Shown: positions 1-9,615, numbered from the stretch's first letter. The stretch: 64,000 nt of DNA from an uncultured Victivallales bacterium (GCA_934661375.1 CAKUJH010000009.1:1-64000), one strand, 5' to 3'. Notes: a model not told the origin generated them from the letters alone. A program made the numbers and translations.

Positions 1-1
1 A

Positions 2-865
2 TGTATCAGCCGTCCTTTCAGCGACTGGTATCTGGACATTTTCCGGCGAGCGGCACTGCAGCTGAAAAAACTTATGCCGGAACTCATCCTGGAATGTCTG
101 ATTTATTTTGAAACACTGGAACCGCCGACCCGGAACTGGCTGGAGGGTCTGGACAATGTGATCCTGAATCTTGCCGTCTGGCGACAATGTTATTTTCACC
201 ATCTGGACGATCCCGCCTGCCGTCTTCCGGACTGGATGCCGGATTACCGGCACAATCGTTCGCACGACACGCCCAGGGACAAGCGCATCATCAATTATGA
301 CCAGTATCTCGCATACCGGAACTGGCGCGGTGTGGTCGGCGATGGTTTGAAATGTCTGGTTTTCAATTACATCACGCTTTCTCCTTCCATAGACCGTCAC
401 TTCATGAGTTATGATCTTGCTCCTCTGCTGGAATATTCCCTGGCTGATTTCGACCGTCTGAACATTGACGGCATGGTGGACTGCCAGTGCCACTGCTCCT
501 GGGACAAGCCTGCCAACCTGCAATTATACGGAGCCGCCCGCATCCTCTGGAACAAAGCGGATTGCGACACCCGAAAGATCCGGCAGGAACTCTTCTCCGC
601 GCTTTTTGCGGAAAAAGCCGGTCAGGTCATTCACTACTGCGACCGGATGAGCCGTCTGCTGCGGGAAAACGGATGCTATCATAAATCGCTGCATACCGAG
701 CCGGATACAGCGGCGCGTCTTGCCGAAGGATTGAAACAGCTTTCCGGAGAACTCGACCGTCTGGGCGTCCTTCCTTGCGGGCGGGAACGCTGGTTCCGCC
801 AATCCCTTGATTCACTGTACGGTCAGGTCAGGCCAATGGAAACGGGGGGAGGGGAAGAAAAATGA
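2..865 (+). CDS. DUF4838-like protein, C-terminal part (5' end outside window)
   Basis: The reading frame is open from the window edge, so this is the C-terminal ~287 residues of a longer protein. An internal ATG at 74 is probably not the true start. The layout matches the second half of DUF4838 (alpha-glucuronidase/GH20-like) proteins: a WYLDIF start to a helix, an LIYFETLEPP strand, a CYFHHLDDPAC segment, and a late LYGAARILWNKADCD segment followed by a helical tail. The protein at 47315-49753 has the equivalent order of elements. Its stop overlaps the next start (ATGA at 862-865), so it is translationally coupled to an amino-acid racemase-like gene. Role inferred: glycan or glycopeptide processing. 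The family match is by eye only. Confidence 0.55.
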   Translation, partial: CISRPFSDWYLDIFRRAALQLKKLMPELILECLIYFETLEPPTRNWLEGLDNVILNLAVWRQCYFHHLDDPACRLPDWMPDYRHNRSHDTPRDKRIINYDQYLAYRNWRGVVGDGLKCLVFNYITLSPSIDRHFMSYDLAPLLEYSLADFDRLNIDGMVDCQCHCSWDKPANLQLYGAARILWNKADCDTRKIRQELFSALFAEKAGQVIHYCDRMSRLLRENGCYHKSLHTEPDTAARLAEGLKQLSGELDRLGVLPCGRERWFRQSLDSLYGQVRPMETGGGEEK

Positions 866-1983
866 GCACTTTTTCCGGTTTTATGTTTGACAGAATCAAT
901 GTCTATCTTTATGAAACGCCGCTTCCGTCGCCCTTCCGGATCAGCTGCGGGACACTCTGCAGGAAATGCGGGATCCTGTTCGAAGTCTTTTCCGACGGCA
1001 TGACCGGCTGGGGCGAAGCGGCGGTCAATGAAGTTCCGTTTTATGCCCATGAAACAGTCGGCAGCGTGCTGGATGTCACGAAAACGGCTCTTTTCCCATT
1101 GCTGAAAGGAAAGCGTTTTCAGCATCCCGATGAAGTAATCGACCTGATGGAAAAATCCTTTCGCGGAGCGCATTTCGCCAAAGCCGCACTGGACGCCGCC
1201 GCCTGGGACATTTACGGGAAGCTCCTGCAAAAACCTGTCTGGAAACTGATCGGCGGGACACGCGAAAAGATCGAAATGGGGCGGACCGTTTCCATTTACG
1301 ATGACGTTGCGGAAACACTTGACGGCGTCCGCAAAGCCCTGGCCCTCGGCGATGTCCGCGTAAAGGTCAAAATCGACCCCGGACATGACGTCCGGAACCT
1401 TTCCGCCATCCGGGAACATTTTCCGGACATTCGTCTGATGGCGGACGCCAACAGCTCGTATACGGCGGCAGACTTCAAACATCTGGCGGAACTGGACCGC
1501 TTTCATCTGCTGATGATGGAACAGCCGCTCAACGAAGAGGACATCTACTGCCACTCTCTGCTGCGCCGGGAAATCCATACTCCGGTCTGCCTGGACGAAA
1601 GCATTCATACCCTGCATGATGCAAATGTCTGCGCCGCGCTGAACGCAGCCGATATCGTCAATATTAAAATCTGCCGGGTCGGGGGGCTGACACACGCCCG
1701 GAGGATGCACGACATCTGCCAGAAAAACGGTATTGCCAACTGGATCGGTTCACGTCCCGATTCCGGGATCGCCAATGCGCCGCGTCTGGCGGCGGCGTCG
1801 CTCCCCAACTGCATTTATCCGACTGATGGAAAACCGAACGGCTCGGCCGGCCTCATGCTGAACGACACCCCGCCCCGTCAGGAAGGGCGATTCCTGTATC
1901 TGCCGCAGACTCCCGGCTTCGGGCTTCAGGTGAACATGGAAAAATTAATGATGGCGGTCACAGCCGTGGTCGTCTTGAAATAA
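862..1983 (+). CDS. Enolase superfamily enzyme, N-succinylamino acid racemase / o-succinylbenzoate synthase type
   Basis: This is a 373-residue enolase superfamily protein of the muconate lactonizing subgroup. The catalytic set is complete with NSAR/OSBS spacing: the KxK pair K168/K170, metal ligands D195, E220 and D245, and the second lysine K269 in an NIK strand (steps of 25, 25, 25 and 24 residues). MEQP, CLDES and RVGGLT motifs support NSAR/OSBS over dipeptide epimerases. Such enzymes racemise N-acyl (often N-succinyl) amino acids; some make o-succinylbenzoate for menaquinone. The neighbours are an M20 amidohydrolase and a D-aminoacylase and not men genes, which favours N-acyl-amino-acid racemisation. 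The usual GGMLESGIG loop reads IGSRPDSGIA (residues 295-304), so substrate range may differ. Confidence 0.82.
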   Translation: MSTFSGFMFDRINVYLYETPLPSPFRISCGTLCRKCGILFEVFSDGMTGWGEAAVNEVPFYAHETVGSVLDVTKTALFPLLKGKRFQHPDEVIDLMEKSFRGAHFAKAALDAAAWDIYGKLLQKPVWKLIGGTREKIEMGRTVSIYDDVAETLDGVRKALALGDVRVKVKIDPGHDVRNLSAIREHFPDIRLMADANSSYTAADFKHLAELDRFHLLMMEQPLNEEDIYCHSLLRREIHTPVCLDESIHTLHDANVCAALNAADIVNIKICRVGGLTHARRMHDICQKNGIANWIGSRPDSGIANAPRLAAASLPNCIYPTDGKPNGSAGLMLNDTPPRQEGRFLYLPQTPGFGLQVNMEKLMMAVTAVVVLK

Positions 1984-1995
1984 AGGAAAACGCAA

Positions 1996-3177
1996 ATGAT
2001 TTCTTTACCGGCGGAAATTCCGGAAAACCTGATACGGGAAATACGGAAGGTGTCAGATTTTATCTATTCGCATCCTGAACTCGGATACCGGGAAAAACAG
2101 GCGTCGCGGCACATTTCGGATTTTCTGGTGCGGCACGGGTTCAAAGTGGAACATCCTTTCTGCGGACTGCCGACCGCATTCCGCGGCGGGATCATGACCG
2201 GAGATGCGGCGGATGCGCCGTGCGCGGCTGTCCTTGCCGAATATGACGCATTGCCGGAAATGGGTCATGCCTGCGGACATCATCTGATCACGGCGGCTGC
2301 GCTGTGCGCCGCATGTCTGGCTGCCGAAACCGCGCGGAAACGGAACATCCCTTTGAACCTGTATGTCATCGGGACTCCTGCCGAAGAAGGCGGCGGGGGT
2401 AAAATTCAATTGATTCAAAAGAACGGGTTCGCAGGAGTCGACCTGGCATTGATGGCGCATCCCGGCGGGTTCACCGAAACCGACAACGGCGCACTCGGCG
2501 TTGCGCGCGCCCGTATCTCTTTCCACGGAAAATCGGCACATGCCACTCTGCCGGAAGCGGGAAAAAACGCCCTGGATGCGGCAGTCTGTTTCTATGCGGA
2601 CGTCATGGAATGGCGGCGGCAAATCCCGAAACCGAAGTGTGTGCATGGAATCCTCACCAAGACCGGCGAGGCTGCAAACATCATTCCGGACCTCGCGGAA
2701 GCGTTTTTCTATGTGCGCGCGCCATCCCCGGACGGTCTGGCCGGTTTGAAACGGAAGCTGGAACAATCCGCGGAAAAAGGCGCGGTCATGACCGGATGCT
2801 CTTGCCGGGTCAACTGGGAATCGGAATATCATCCGATTAAAATCAATCCGCCGCTGAATCTGCGTTACCGGGATCACTGGCTGGAACTGGGCAGGGAAAT
2901 CCCTCTGAATCAAGGGACAGAAAGCCGGGCGTCTTCCGATATGGGCAATGTGACGGAAATCCTTCCCGGCGCGCAGTTCCATTTTTCAATTTGCGGAGAA
3001 CGGGAATGTCCGGGGCATTCCATCGCTTTCCGCGAAGCCGGCGGAACGGAGGAGGCTTTCGATTCTGCGTTGAAAGCTGGAACCGTCATGGCAAAAATAC
3101 TGCTGGATTATGCCGCGGACCCGGATTTCAGGAAGGACGTCCGCCGTGCTTTTCAGCAATCAGCTCAGAATTCCTGA
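1996..3177 (+). CDS. M20 family amidohydrolase (PM20D2/AbgB-like)
   Basis: A 393-residue cytosolic metalloamidase. The N-terminal HPELGYREK motif, the metal-binding YDALPEMGHACGHH stretch, the catalytic GTPAEEGGGGK loop, the MAHPGG strand and the dimerisation start FHGKSAHA are in the family order. A late SSDMGN...GHS pair is typical of the AbgB/PM20D2 (Xaa-Arg dipeptidase-like) branch. These enzymes hydrolyse amide bonds of N-acyl amino acids, aminobenzoyl-glutamate or small dipeptides. The ATG at 1996 has an AAAGGA ribosome site and lies 12 bases after the racemase stop, so the two are one transcript. In NSAR pathways an M20 enzyme removes the succinyl group from the L-isomer, and that role is inferred here. 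Confidence 0.85.
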   Translation: MISLPAEIPENLIREIRKVSDFIYSHPELGYREKQASRHISDFLVRHGFKVEHPFCGLPTAFRGGIMTGDAADAPCAAVLAEYDALPEMGHACGHHLITAAALCAACLAAETARKRNIPLNLYVIGTPAEEGGGGKIQLIQKNGFAGVDLALMAHPGGFTETDNGALGVARARISFHGKSAHATLPEAGKNALDAAVCFYADVMEWRRQIPKPKCVHGILTKTGEAANIIPDLAEAFFYVRAPSPDGLAGLKRKLEQSAEKGAVMTGCSCRVNWESEYHPIKINPPLNLRYRDHWLELGREIPLNQGTESRASSDMGNVTEILPGAQFHFSICGERECPGHSIAFREAGGTEEAFDSALKAGTVMAKILLDYAADPDFRKDVRRAFQQSAQNS

Positions 3178-3312
3178 TGGAACCCGCGGGACCCTGCCGC
3201 CCGGCGTTTGACATCCGGAATCCAGCGACGAAGCCGGATGAATGAACTGCCCGGAAAATGCTCCGGCGTCCGCGGATATGGGAAAATGCCATTCTTTTAT
3301 GTTTTTCTGCCA

Positions 3313-3341
3313 TTTTATTTTTCCTGTTTTGCAGATATAGT
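3313..3341 (+). promoter_or_regulatory. Weak sigma-70 promoter before the D-aminoacylase
   Basis: TTTTAT (3313-3318), a 17-base spacer, then TATAGT (3336-3341), followed by an AGGAG ribosome site just before the ATG at 3365. The -35 is poor. The 187-base gap after the M20 gene otherwise shows no gene. Confidence 0.35.
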
Positions 3342-3364
3342 ACAGCAATCATACAGGAGTAAAG

Positions 3365-4923
3365 ATGTTCGACTTAATAATTTCAGGCGGGACAGTTTAC
3401 GACGGCGCCGGCGGCATGCCCCGACGGGCCGATGTCGGGATTTCAGGCGGCGGCATCGCGCCGCGCTGGATGAGCTTTCCGGCGTCGAATCACATGAACG
3501 TTTCGACGCTTCCGGAATGGCAGTGATGCCAGGGTTCATTGATGTGCATACTCATTCGGACATGGAGCTTTTCCTTCATCCCAATCGGGAGGAAGCCCTC
3601 TGTCAAGGCGTCACGACTGAAATTGCCGGTGCCTGCGGACTCGCTCTTTTTCCGATGAGAGATTCAGGATTTGCGGAAACGGTAACCGGCATTTACGGAT
3701 GCAGAGCAAGAACCTTTGCCACATGCGGCGAATATATGGACGCCCTTCCTGAAACAGGCGTGAACGTCGCCGCTCAACTGGCACATTCTCCCTTGCGGTA
3801 TGCGCTTTGCGGATTTGACGACAGACCGCTGCCGCGGCGCGAAGCGCATCGTCTTGTCTGCGAGGCGTTTGAGGAAGGCGCATGTTCGTTTTCCACGGGA
3901 TTGGCCTATTATCCTGCTTCATTCAGCGATACAGACGAGATCGTGGAAATATGCCGGACGGCGGCGGAATACGATGTTCCGATATGCGTTCATCAGCGCA
4001 GCGCGTTACGCAGACCCGATATGAGATTTGATTCACGGGAAGAGGTGCTTGAATTTGCGCGCGGCAGCGGAATACGCGTCCATTATTCGCATTATCGTAC
4101 GACATTGAACACGGCGGGAAAACTCGATGCGCTGCTCGAACCGATTGAACGCGGACTTTCAGAAGGGCTGCGCGTAACGGCCGATTTCTATCCTTATCCG
4201 GTCGGAGCCGGATATGCAGCCGTAAATCTGCCGATGTCCGTCATGACCGGCGGTTTTGAACGGATCATTGAACGGTTGTCTGATCCCGTCTGGCGCAGGA
4301 AGATCCTGGCGGACTGGCGCAACAGGCCGGGTTTTATTTCAAACGGCATCGTGATTCACGCTCCGCGGCACGAAGAATATTTGAACAGAAGCTATCAGGA
4401 GATCGCCGCCGGACTGGGGACGGATGTGCCTGAAATGCTTTATGATCTGCTGCTGGAAGAAAAACTTGAAGTCGCATTCCGCCCTGACACCGGAGACGCG
4501 GCGGAAAGTTCCGCCATGCTTGAAAATGATTTTATTGAACTTATGCGCAAACCTTATTTCATGTTTGGTTCGGATACTCTTCCCGGACACGCATTCCCGC
4601 ATCCGAGAAGTTACGGGGCATTCGCAAAAATGCTGCGGTTGGCGATAAAACACCATGTTCCGCTTTCGCTTTTTGCGAACCGGGCGTCAGGCATTCCCGC
4701 TGCGCTGTTCGGCTTGACCGGACGCGGGGTGATCGCTCCCGGAAATATTGCGGATATTTGCGTTTTCTGCCCGGACAAGGTTCGTGAATGTTCATCTTTC
4801 GACATGCCGAAGCGTCTTGCACAAGGCATGGAGCTGGTCACTGTCAATGGCAAAATCGCCGTCAGAAACAGCCATGCAACAGGTATTTGCGCGGGCATCC
4901 CGGTCAAAAGGCAATTTCGGTGA
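3365..4923 (+). pseudogene. N-acyl-D-amino-acid deacylase (D-aminoacylase), one frameshift
   Basis: The gene starts at ATG 3365 (MFDLIISGGTVYDGAGG) behind AGGAG, but this frame runs into a stop near 3530. Homology continues in another frame from about 3460 (ALDELSGVESHERFDASG, then the zinc HxH in VHTHSD). One missing base around 3458-3461, in a GC-rich run, restores a 519-residue protein of normal family length (1560 bases = 520 codons including the stop). The rest is intact: GACGLALFP (metal-site Cys region), FSTGLAYYP, HYSHYRT, GSDTLPGHAFPHPR and a C-terminal amidohydrolase barrel end. D-aminoacylases hydrolyse N-acyl-D-amino acids to D-amino acid plus acid. A sequencing or assembly slip is as likely as real decay, since the remaining ~1450 bases carry no other lesion. 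Confidence 0.85.
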
Positions 4924-5037
4924 ACATCCAAAAGTTCCGGATCCCGTCTGCTGAAAATTTGCTCTTCGCGTGCCGGATTTGTGTCAGAAACCGTTTCCGG
5001 AACAGGCGGTTCCGCCCGGTTTCCGTCGGAGAGTGAT

Positions 5038-6249
5038 TCAGAGTTCTTTCTTTCCGGGTTTGGGCAGTGTCATGGCGAACAGCGAATTGCAGATTGCCAT
5101 GACCGCGGCGAAGGAAAACAGCACGCCGACGCCGTAACGGTACCATACCCAGCCGCCCAGCGGAGCCGTGAGGATGGCGATCAGGTGATTGATTGAAATT
5201 CCTGTGGAAAGTGTCGAAGTCAATTCGTCCGGATTGGCGGCGATTTCCCGCACGTAGATATTGGTTGCCATGGAAGTTGTGCTGATAACGGCGTCCAGCA
5301 GAAAATTGACGCATACCACTGCCAGCGCAACTCCGGCGGAAAACAGATTTCCGGCAAAACCGTAGAGCAGACAGACCAAGCACAGAACGACGGTATCCCA
5401 GATCATGATGCTGCGGTATCCCCAGCGGTCGGTGAGCCGTCCGATCTGCGGCGCGGCGAAAATGTTGACCGTGGAGCAGACTCCGAGAATCACCGCCATT
5501 GCCGCCGTGTTGAAACCGTACTCCCGGATCAGCACATACGGGGCAAAAGTCAGAAACACCTGCTTGCGCGCGCCGTAGAAAAGTTCCAAGGCATAGTATT
5601 TGGAAAATTTACGGTTGAAGTACAGCCGGGGACGCCGGGACGGCTGATTCGGGGCATTTTTCGCAAAGGTGAGAACGGTACTGACCAGCATCAGGAGGAT
5701 AATCAGTCCCCACAGCAGATTGAACAGAAGTTTTTCATCGTATTTCAGCCATTGGAATCCGGCGAAAAAGACCGCGGCGACAATGACGCTGCCGGCGACG
5801 CTGCCGAAATTCTGGACAGCCGTCAGATAGCCGAGCGATTGTCCGGCTTTGTCCGGTTTCGCAACCTGCATGGCAATGGCGTTGCGCACGGGCATGACCA
5901 GATGTTCGCCCATGCTCCAGATCATGATGAAGGCGGTCACGAAAATCTTGTCTGCCGGGATCAGCAGCAGAGCCGCGCCCGCCATGGAGATCAGAGTTCC
6001 GATCCGCATTACTTTCCAGTCGCTGGTTTTATGCAGCAAAGCCAGAATGAACACCAGAGCCAGTCCCGGCAGTTCACGGAAAAATTCCAGCCAGCCGCGT
6101 TCCAGACTGTTCATGTGATACATATCCGCCAGAAAATTATTCATGGCGGCGGCGAAGCATCCGACCCCGATTCCCCAGATCAGAATACTGGAGAAAAACG
6201 CGTATGCTCCTGAATTTGGACGGAAAATCAGAGAGATTTTGGACATCAT
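5038..6249 (-). CDS. MFS transporter
   Basis: A 403-residue polytopic membrane protein with about 12 hydrophobic segments, split 6+6 by a charged loop (NQPSRRPRLYFNRKFSK, around residue 200). A family signature sits at the loop between helices 8 and 9 (GRLTDRWGYRS). The substrate cannot be read from sequence. It faces the N-acyl-amino-acid operon tail to tail, with 114 bases between stops, so import or export of an amino-acid derivative is plausible but unproven. Either of two adjacent ATGs (6249 or 6246) may start translation. The stop of the small membrane gene upstream is 6 bases away, so the two are probably cotranscribed. Confidence 0.85.
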   Translation of the reverse strand: MMSKISLIFRPNSGAYAFFSSILIWGIGVGCFAAAMNNFLADMYHMNSLERGWLEFFRELPGLALVFILALLHKTSDWKVMRIGTLISMAGAALLLIPADKIFVTAFIMIWSMGEHLVMPVRNAIAMQVAKPDKAGQSLGYLTAVQNFGSVAGSVIVAAVFFAGFQWLKYDEKLLFNLLWGLIILLMLVSTVLTFAKNAPNQPSRRPRLYFNRKFSKYYALELFYGARKQVFLTFAPYVLIREYGFNTAAMAVILGVCSTVNIFAAPQIGRLTDRWGYRSIMIWDTVVLCLVCLLYGFAGNLFSAGVALAVVCVNFLLDAVISTTSMATNIYVREIAANPDELTSTLSTGISINHLIAILTAPLGGWVWYRYGVGVLFSFAAVMAICNSLFAMTLPKPGKKEL

Positions 6250-6255
6250 AAAAAA

Positions 6256-6549
6256 TCAGTTCAGTTTTTTGAATTCATTGTTCCGGCTGTCCGTATCGGC
6301 TCCGTCCACTATTTCCGAGTTTATGACCGTGCATTCCACATCGACCGAATCGTCTTGCGGTTTGAAACCGCCGCCGTGCGGGGTAAAACTGCCGTGCTGG
6401 TTGGAACGGAAGATATGAAACATGCGCACCGATGGAATAAAGAACGAAAGCACCAGCAGAAAAAGCAGGAACGGCAGCAGTATACCGAGCAGCACAATGA
6501 TAAAGGGCAATGCCAGCAGTACCAGCAGTATTTTACATAAAGCGTTCAT
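6256..6549 (-). CDS. Small hypothetical membrane protein
   Basis: A 97-residue protein that I do not recognise. The N-terminal ~42 residues are almost entirely Leu, Ile, Val and Phe and could form one or two membrane helices (LLVLLALPFIIVLLGILLP and what follows). The remainder is polar and acidic, with a CTVINSEIVDGADTDSRNNE tail probably on one face of the membrane. A good AGAAGGAA ribosome site precedes the ATG. It lies between pcnB upstream and the MFS gene downstream on the same strand with short gaps, so it may be cotranscribed with either. Confidence 0.7.
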   Translation of the reverse strand: MNALCKILLVLLALPFIIVLLGILLPFLLFLLVLSFFIPSVRMFHIFRSNQHGSFTPHGGGFKPQDDSVDVECTVINSEIVDGADTDSRNNEFKKLN

Positions 6550-6576
6550 GAACAGTTCCTTCTGTTATGTTTCAGA

Positions 6577-7821
6577 TTATTCCTGACTTTCATGGTTCTG
6601 GGTGGAACCAACCGTTTTGTCATGACCCTGATTCCGGGATTTCCGGGAGCGTTTGAATGCGCCCGGCAAAGGCGGCGGCAGCGCGTCTTCCAGTGTTTCC
6701 TCATGCCACAGTACATTGTTCTGAATGATTGCCAGTTCGCGCGCATGAGGATACCCCGGATGATCGAGCAGGCGTTTCAGATTCCGTTTTTTCAGACGAG
6801 TCTGCAGGGAGAGGGTGCGGACAGACGCGCTGACAGCCCGCCGGGTCAAGGCTCCGGGAGCCAGCACCAGGTGTACCAGATCCCACAGACGGTTATTCAG
6901 TTCGGGCTGATTCTGCCAGAGCCCACCGGGTTCAGTCTGACCGATGAGGTGTTCTGCAAACGGCAGAGTGAAAATCGACATCGCCAGCGAAATGCTGTCC
7001 CGGTACAGGTTGGAGCGGACACGGCGGTTCCGTTCTTCCAGCAGGGCGAGCATATACTTGCATTGCGGCGTTTCCCAGCGGGCGTCCACGTAAGGAAGAA
7101 ATTTTTTCAGGAAGCCGTATTCGTGGAACGCTTTGAGAATGCGGTGTCCGTACGGATTCTTGAGAATTTTTTCCAGTTCCAGAGTCAGCCGGGAATTGGA
7201 CGCATGGTCGATGAGGTCAAGACAGGCATTGACAGCTTTCCCGGTTTCCTCTTCGAGGGTGAAACCGTACTGTCCGACCAGTTTGATGGCGCGGAGAATG
7301 CGGACCGGATCCTCTTCGAACCGGAGAGCGGGTTCGCCGATACAGCGGATGCAGTGGTTCTGAATATCCTGCAGTCCCATGCCGGTGTAGTCCAGAATGC
7401 GGTCCTGAACCGGGTCGTAGAACAGCGCGTTGATGGTGAAATCGCGCCGCCAGGCGTCTTCCTGCGAAGTTCCGAATTCATTGTCCTGAACAATCAGATT
7501 TTCAGGAGTTTCCAGACCGGGCCGGTGCAGTTCCTGCTGTGGCTGCGGATGGCGCCGGAAGGTGCTGATTTCAATAATGTCTCCGCGGATGAACAGATGC
7601 ACGAGCCGGAAGCGTTTTCCTATGATGAGTGTGCGCCGGTCGCGGAAGACCTTGCGGACTTCCTCCGGAGTGGCCGAAGTGGAAATGTCATAATCTTTCG
7701 GAGTGCGGTCGAGCAGCAGGTCGCGCACTGCGCCCCCGACGATATATGCCTCGTATCCGGCATTCTGCAATTTTACAATAATCCCGATGATGGCGGGATC
7801 GATAAGTGATTTCAGCTGCAT
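6577..7821 (-). CDS. pcnB: Poly(A) polymerase / tRNA nucleotidyltransferase family (PcnB-type)
   Basis: A 414-residue class II nucleotidyltransferase. The head domain starts with AYIVGGAVRDLLLDRTPKDYDIST, holding the GG and DxD catalytic motifs, and is followed by the RRDFTINALFYD motif and the RFEEDPVRILRAIK helix. RRDFTINALFY and the extended basic C-terminus favour the PcnB poly(A) polymerase branch over CCA-adding enzymes. It adds 3' A tails to RNA and so promotes decay. The C-terminal ~40 residues are rich in Arg and Lys (FKRSRKSRNQGHDK), as in other PcnB proteins. Both tRNAs in this window already encode CCA. The gene lies 16 bases after nadB on the same strand. Confidence 0.88.
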   Translation of the reverse strand: MQLKSLIDPAIIGIIVKLQNAGYEAYIVGGAVRDLLLDRTPKDYDISTSATPEEVRKVFRDRRTLIIGKRFRLVHLFIRGDIIEISTFRRHPQPQQELHRPGLETPENLIVQDNEFGTSQEDAWRRDFTINALFYDPVQDRILDYTGMGLQDIQNHCIRCIGEPALRFEEDPVRILRAIKLVGQYGFTLEEETGKAVNACLDLIDHASNSRLTLELEKILKNPYGHRILKAFHEYGFLKKFLPYVDARWETPQCKYMLALLEERNRRVRSNLYRDSISLAMSIFTLPFAEHLIGQTEPGGLWQNQPELNNRLWDLVHLVLAPGALTRRAVSASVRTLSLQTRLKKRNLKRLLDHPGYPHARELAIIQNNVLWHEETLEDALPPPLPGAFKRSRKSRNQGHDKTVGSTQNHESQE

Positions 7822-7837
7822 GTTTGTCCGTGTCGCT

Positions 7838-9505
7838 TCAGTAAAGATAAGGTTTCCGGATTACGGTGTCCACGCCGTCCATGGCGGGATCGCGTTCGGG
7901 GTAATCCGCGTTGAAATGGAGTCCGCGGCTTTCATGCCGGAGCATGGCGGAGTCGATGATGAGTTCCGCAGTCGTGGCGATATTGCGCAGTTCCACCAGG
8001 TCGCTGGTGATATGAAAATCCCAGTAATACTTGTGGATCTCATTCTGGATGTTGACGATACGCCGTTTTGCCCGTTCGAGCCGTTTGTCCGTGCGGACAA
8101 TTCCGACGTAGTCCCACATGAACCGGCGGATTTCGTCCCAGTTATGGGAAATGACCACCAGTTCATCGGAATTGGTGGCGTTGCCGGTCGTCCACGGCGG
8201 AATCGGAAAATCGGGACGTTCGGAACGGAGTTCATCCAGATGTGCGGCGATGTGTTCCGATGCCAGTTTCGGCATGACGATGGTTTCCAGCAGGCTGTTG
8301 CTGGCAAGACGGTTTGCACCGTGCAGACCGGTGCAGGCGGTTTCGCCGACTGCATAGAGACCGCGGATTCCGGTATACCCGTTGACTTCGGTTTTCACGC
8401 CGCCGCAGCTGAAATGTGCGCCGGGGACGACCGGAATCGGGGTTTTTGCGGGATTGATGCCCAGCTCACAGCATTGTGCGAAGATGCGCGGAAAACGCAT
8501 CCGCAGGAACTCTTCGCTTTTGTGGGTCATATCCAGATACGCGCAGGGCTGTCCGGTGCGTTTGAGTTCACTGTCGATGGCGCGTGCCACCACGTCGCGC
8601 GGGGCGAGACTCTTCATCTCATGGTAATTCTGCATGAATTCCGAGTATTTGCCTTTGCGGTACTGCATTTTGAGAACGCCGCCTTCGCCGCGGAGAGCTT
8701 CGCTGATGAGGAAGTTCTTGACTTTCGGATGGTAGAGCAGCGTGGGATGGAACTGGAAGAATTCCATATTGGCGATTGTCGCATAAGCCCGGTATGCCAT
8801 GGCGACGCCTGCGCCGCAGGCGACGTCGGAATTGCAGGTGCAGAGATAGACTTTGCCGCAGCCGCCGGTGGCGATGGAAGTGGTCAGCGCACCGAACGTT
8901 TTGACACATCCCGCCGCAATGTCCAGCACATACGCGCCGAGGCAGATGTCGTTGTCCTCCCCTTTGCCCATGCGCGCTTTGGTGATGAGGTCGACGGCGA
9001 TATGGTTTTCGAACACATGGATCCGCGGATTTCTGCGGCATGCCGCAATCAGGGAACGTTCCACTTCCTCGCCGGTGATGTCGCCGGCATGAAGTATGCG
9101 CCGTTTATGGTGTCCGCCTTCGCGTCCGAGGTCATATTCATCTTTGTGGGATTCCTTGGGGTCGCCCATTTCCCCGCGCGTGGTGAAATGGGTTCCGATG
9201 GTCTGCGTGAGCCATTGGATGCGTTCGGGTCCGGCTTCGATGATTTTCCGGGCATTGGCTTCATTGCAGAGATTGCCGCCGGCGTTGAGGGTATCGGCGA
9301 GATGTTCATCGAAAGAATCCTGGTCGTTGGTCACGCAGGCGATGCCGCCCTGGGCGAGACGGCTGTTGCAGTCGTCGATAGCGCCTTTGGTGACAACGGC
9401 GATTTCGCCGGAGCATTTTTCCGCCAGAGTCAATGCACTGGAAAGTCCTGCCAGTCCGCTGCCTATCACAAGGTGGTCGAAGTATAATTCCTGATTCTTT
9501 GTCAT
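7838..9505 (-). CDS. nadB: L-aspartate oxidase
   Basis: Flavoprotein of the succinate dehydrogenase/fumarate reductase family, 555 residues from the ATG at 9505. It oxidises L-aspartate to iminoaspartate, the first step of de novo NAD synthesis. The dinucleotide-binding start HLVIGSGLAGLSSAL, the SRLAQGGIA segment, the FHPTLLY strand, the ALRGEGG motif and PVVPGAHFSCGGVKTEVNGYT are all present, with the GETACTGLHGANRLASNSLLE flavin-binding end. A longer start at 9526 exists, but the AAAGG ribosome site fits 9505. nadA and nadC are not next to it; nadD is at 17762. It diverges from lnt. Confidence 0.95.
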   Translation of the reverse strand: MTKNQELYFDHLVIGSGLAGLSSALTLAEKCSGEIAVVTKGAIDDCNSRLAQGGIACVTNDQDSFDEHLADTLNAGGNLCNEANARKIIEAGPERIQWLTQTIGTHFTTRGEMGDPKESHKDEYDLGREGGHHKRRILHAGDITGEEVERSLIAACRRNPRIHVFENHIAVDLITKARMGKGEDNDICLGAYVLDIAAGCVKTFGALTTSIATGGCGKVYLCTCNSDVACGAGVAMAYRAYATIANMEFFQFHPTLLYHPKVKNFLISEALRGEGGVLKMQYRKGKYSEFMQNYHEMKSLAPRDVVARAIDSELKRTGQPCAYLDMTHKSEEFLRMRFPRIFAQCCELGINPAKTPIPVVPGAHFSCGGVKTEVNGYTGIRGLYAVGETACTGLHGANRLASNSLLETIVMPKLASEHIAAHLDELRSERPDFPIPPWTTGNATNSDELVVISHNWDEIRRFMWDYVGIVRTDKRLERAKRRIVNIQNEIHKYYWDFHITSDLVELRNIATTAELIIDSAMLRHESRGLHFNADYPERDPAMDGVDTVIRKPYLY

Positions 9506-9615
9506 TTTTTCCGCACCTTTTTTCATTTGCGGGTTTTATTTTGCCATTTGAACAGGTAAATTACATGCACTTCGGCAATATTGCTAATTATTAGTGAAGG
9601 AAAAGTGTTTTTTTT

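Noticed and set aside
7703..9487. 594-codon plus-strand frame opposite nadB
   Set aside because: Shadow of nadB with no start signal or family pattern.
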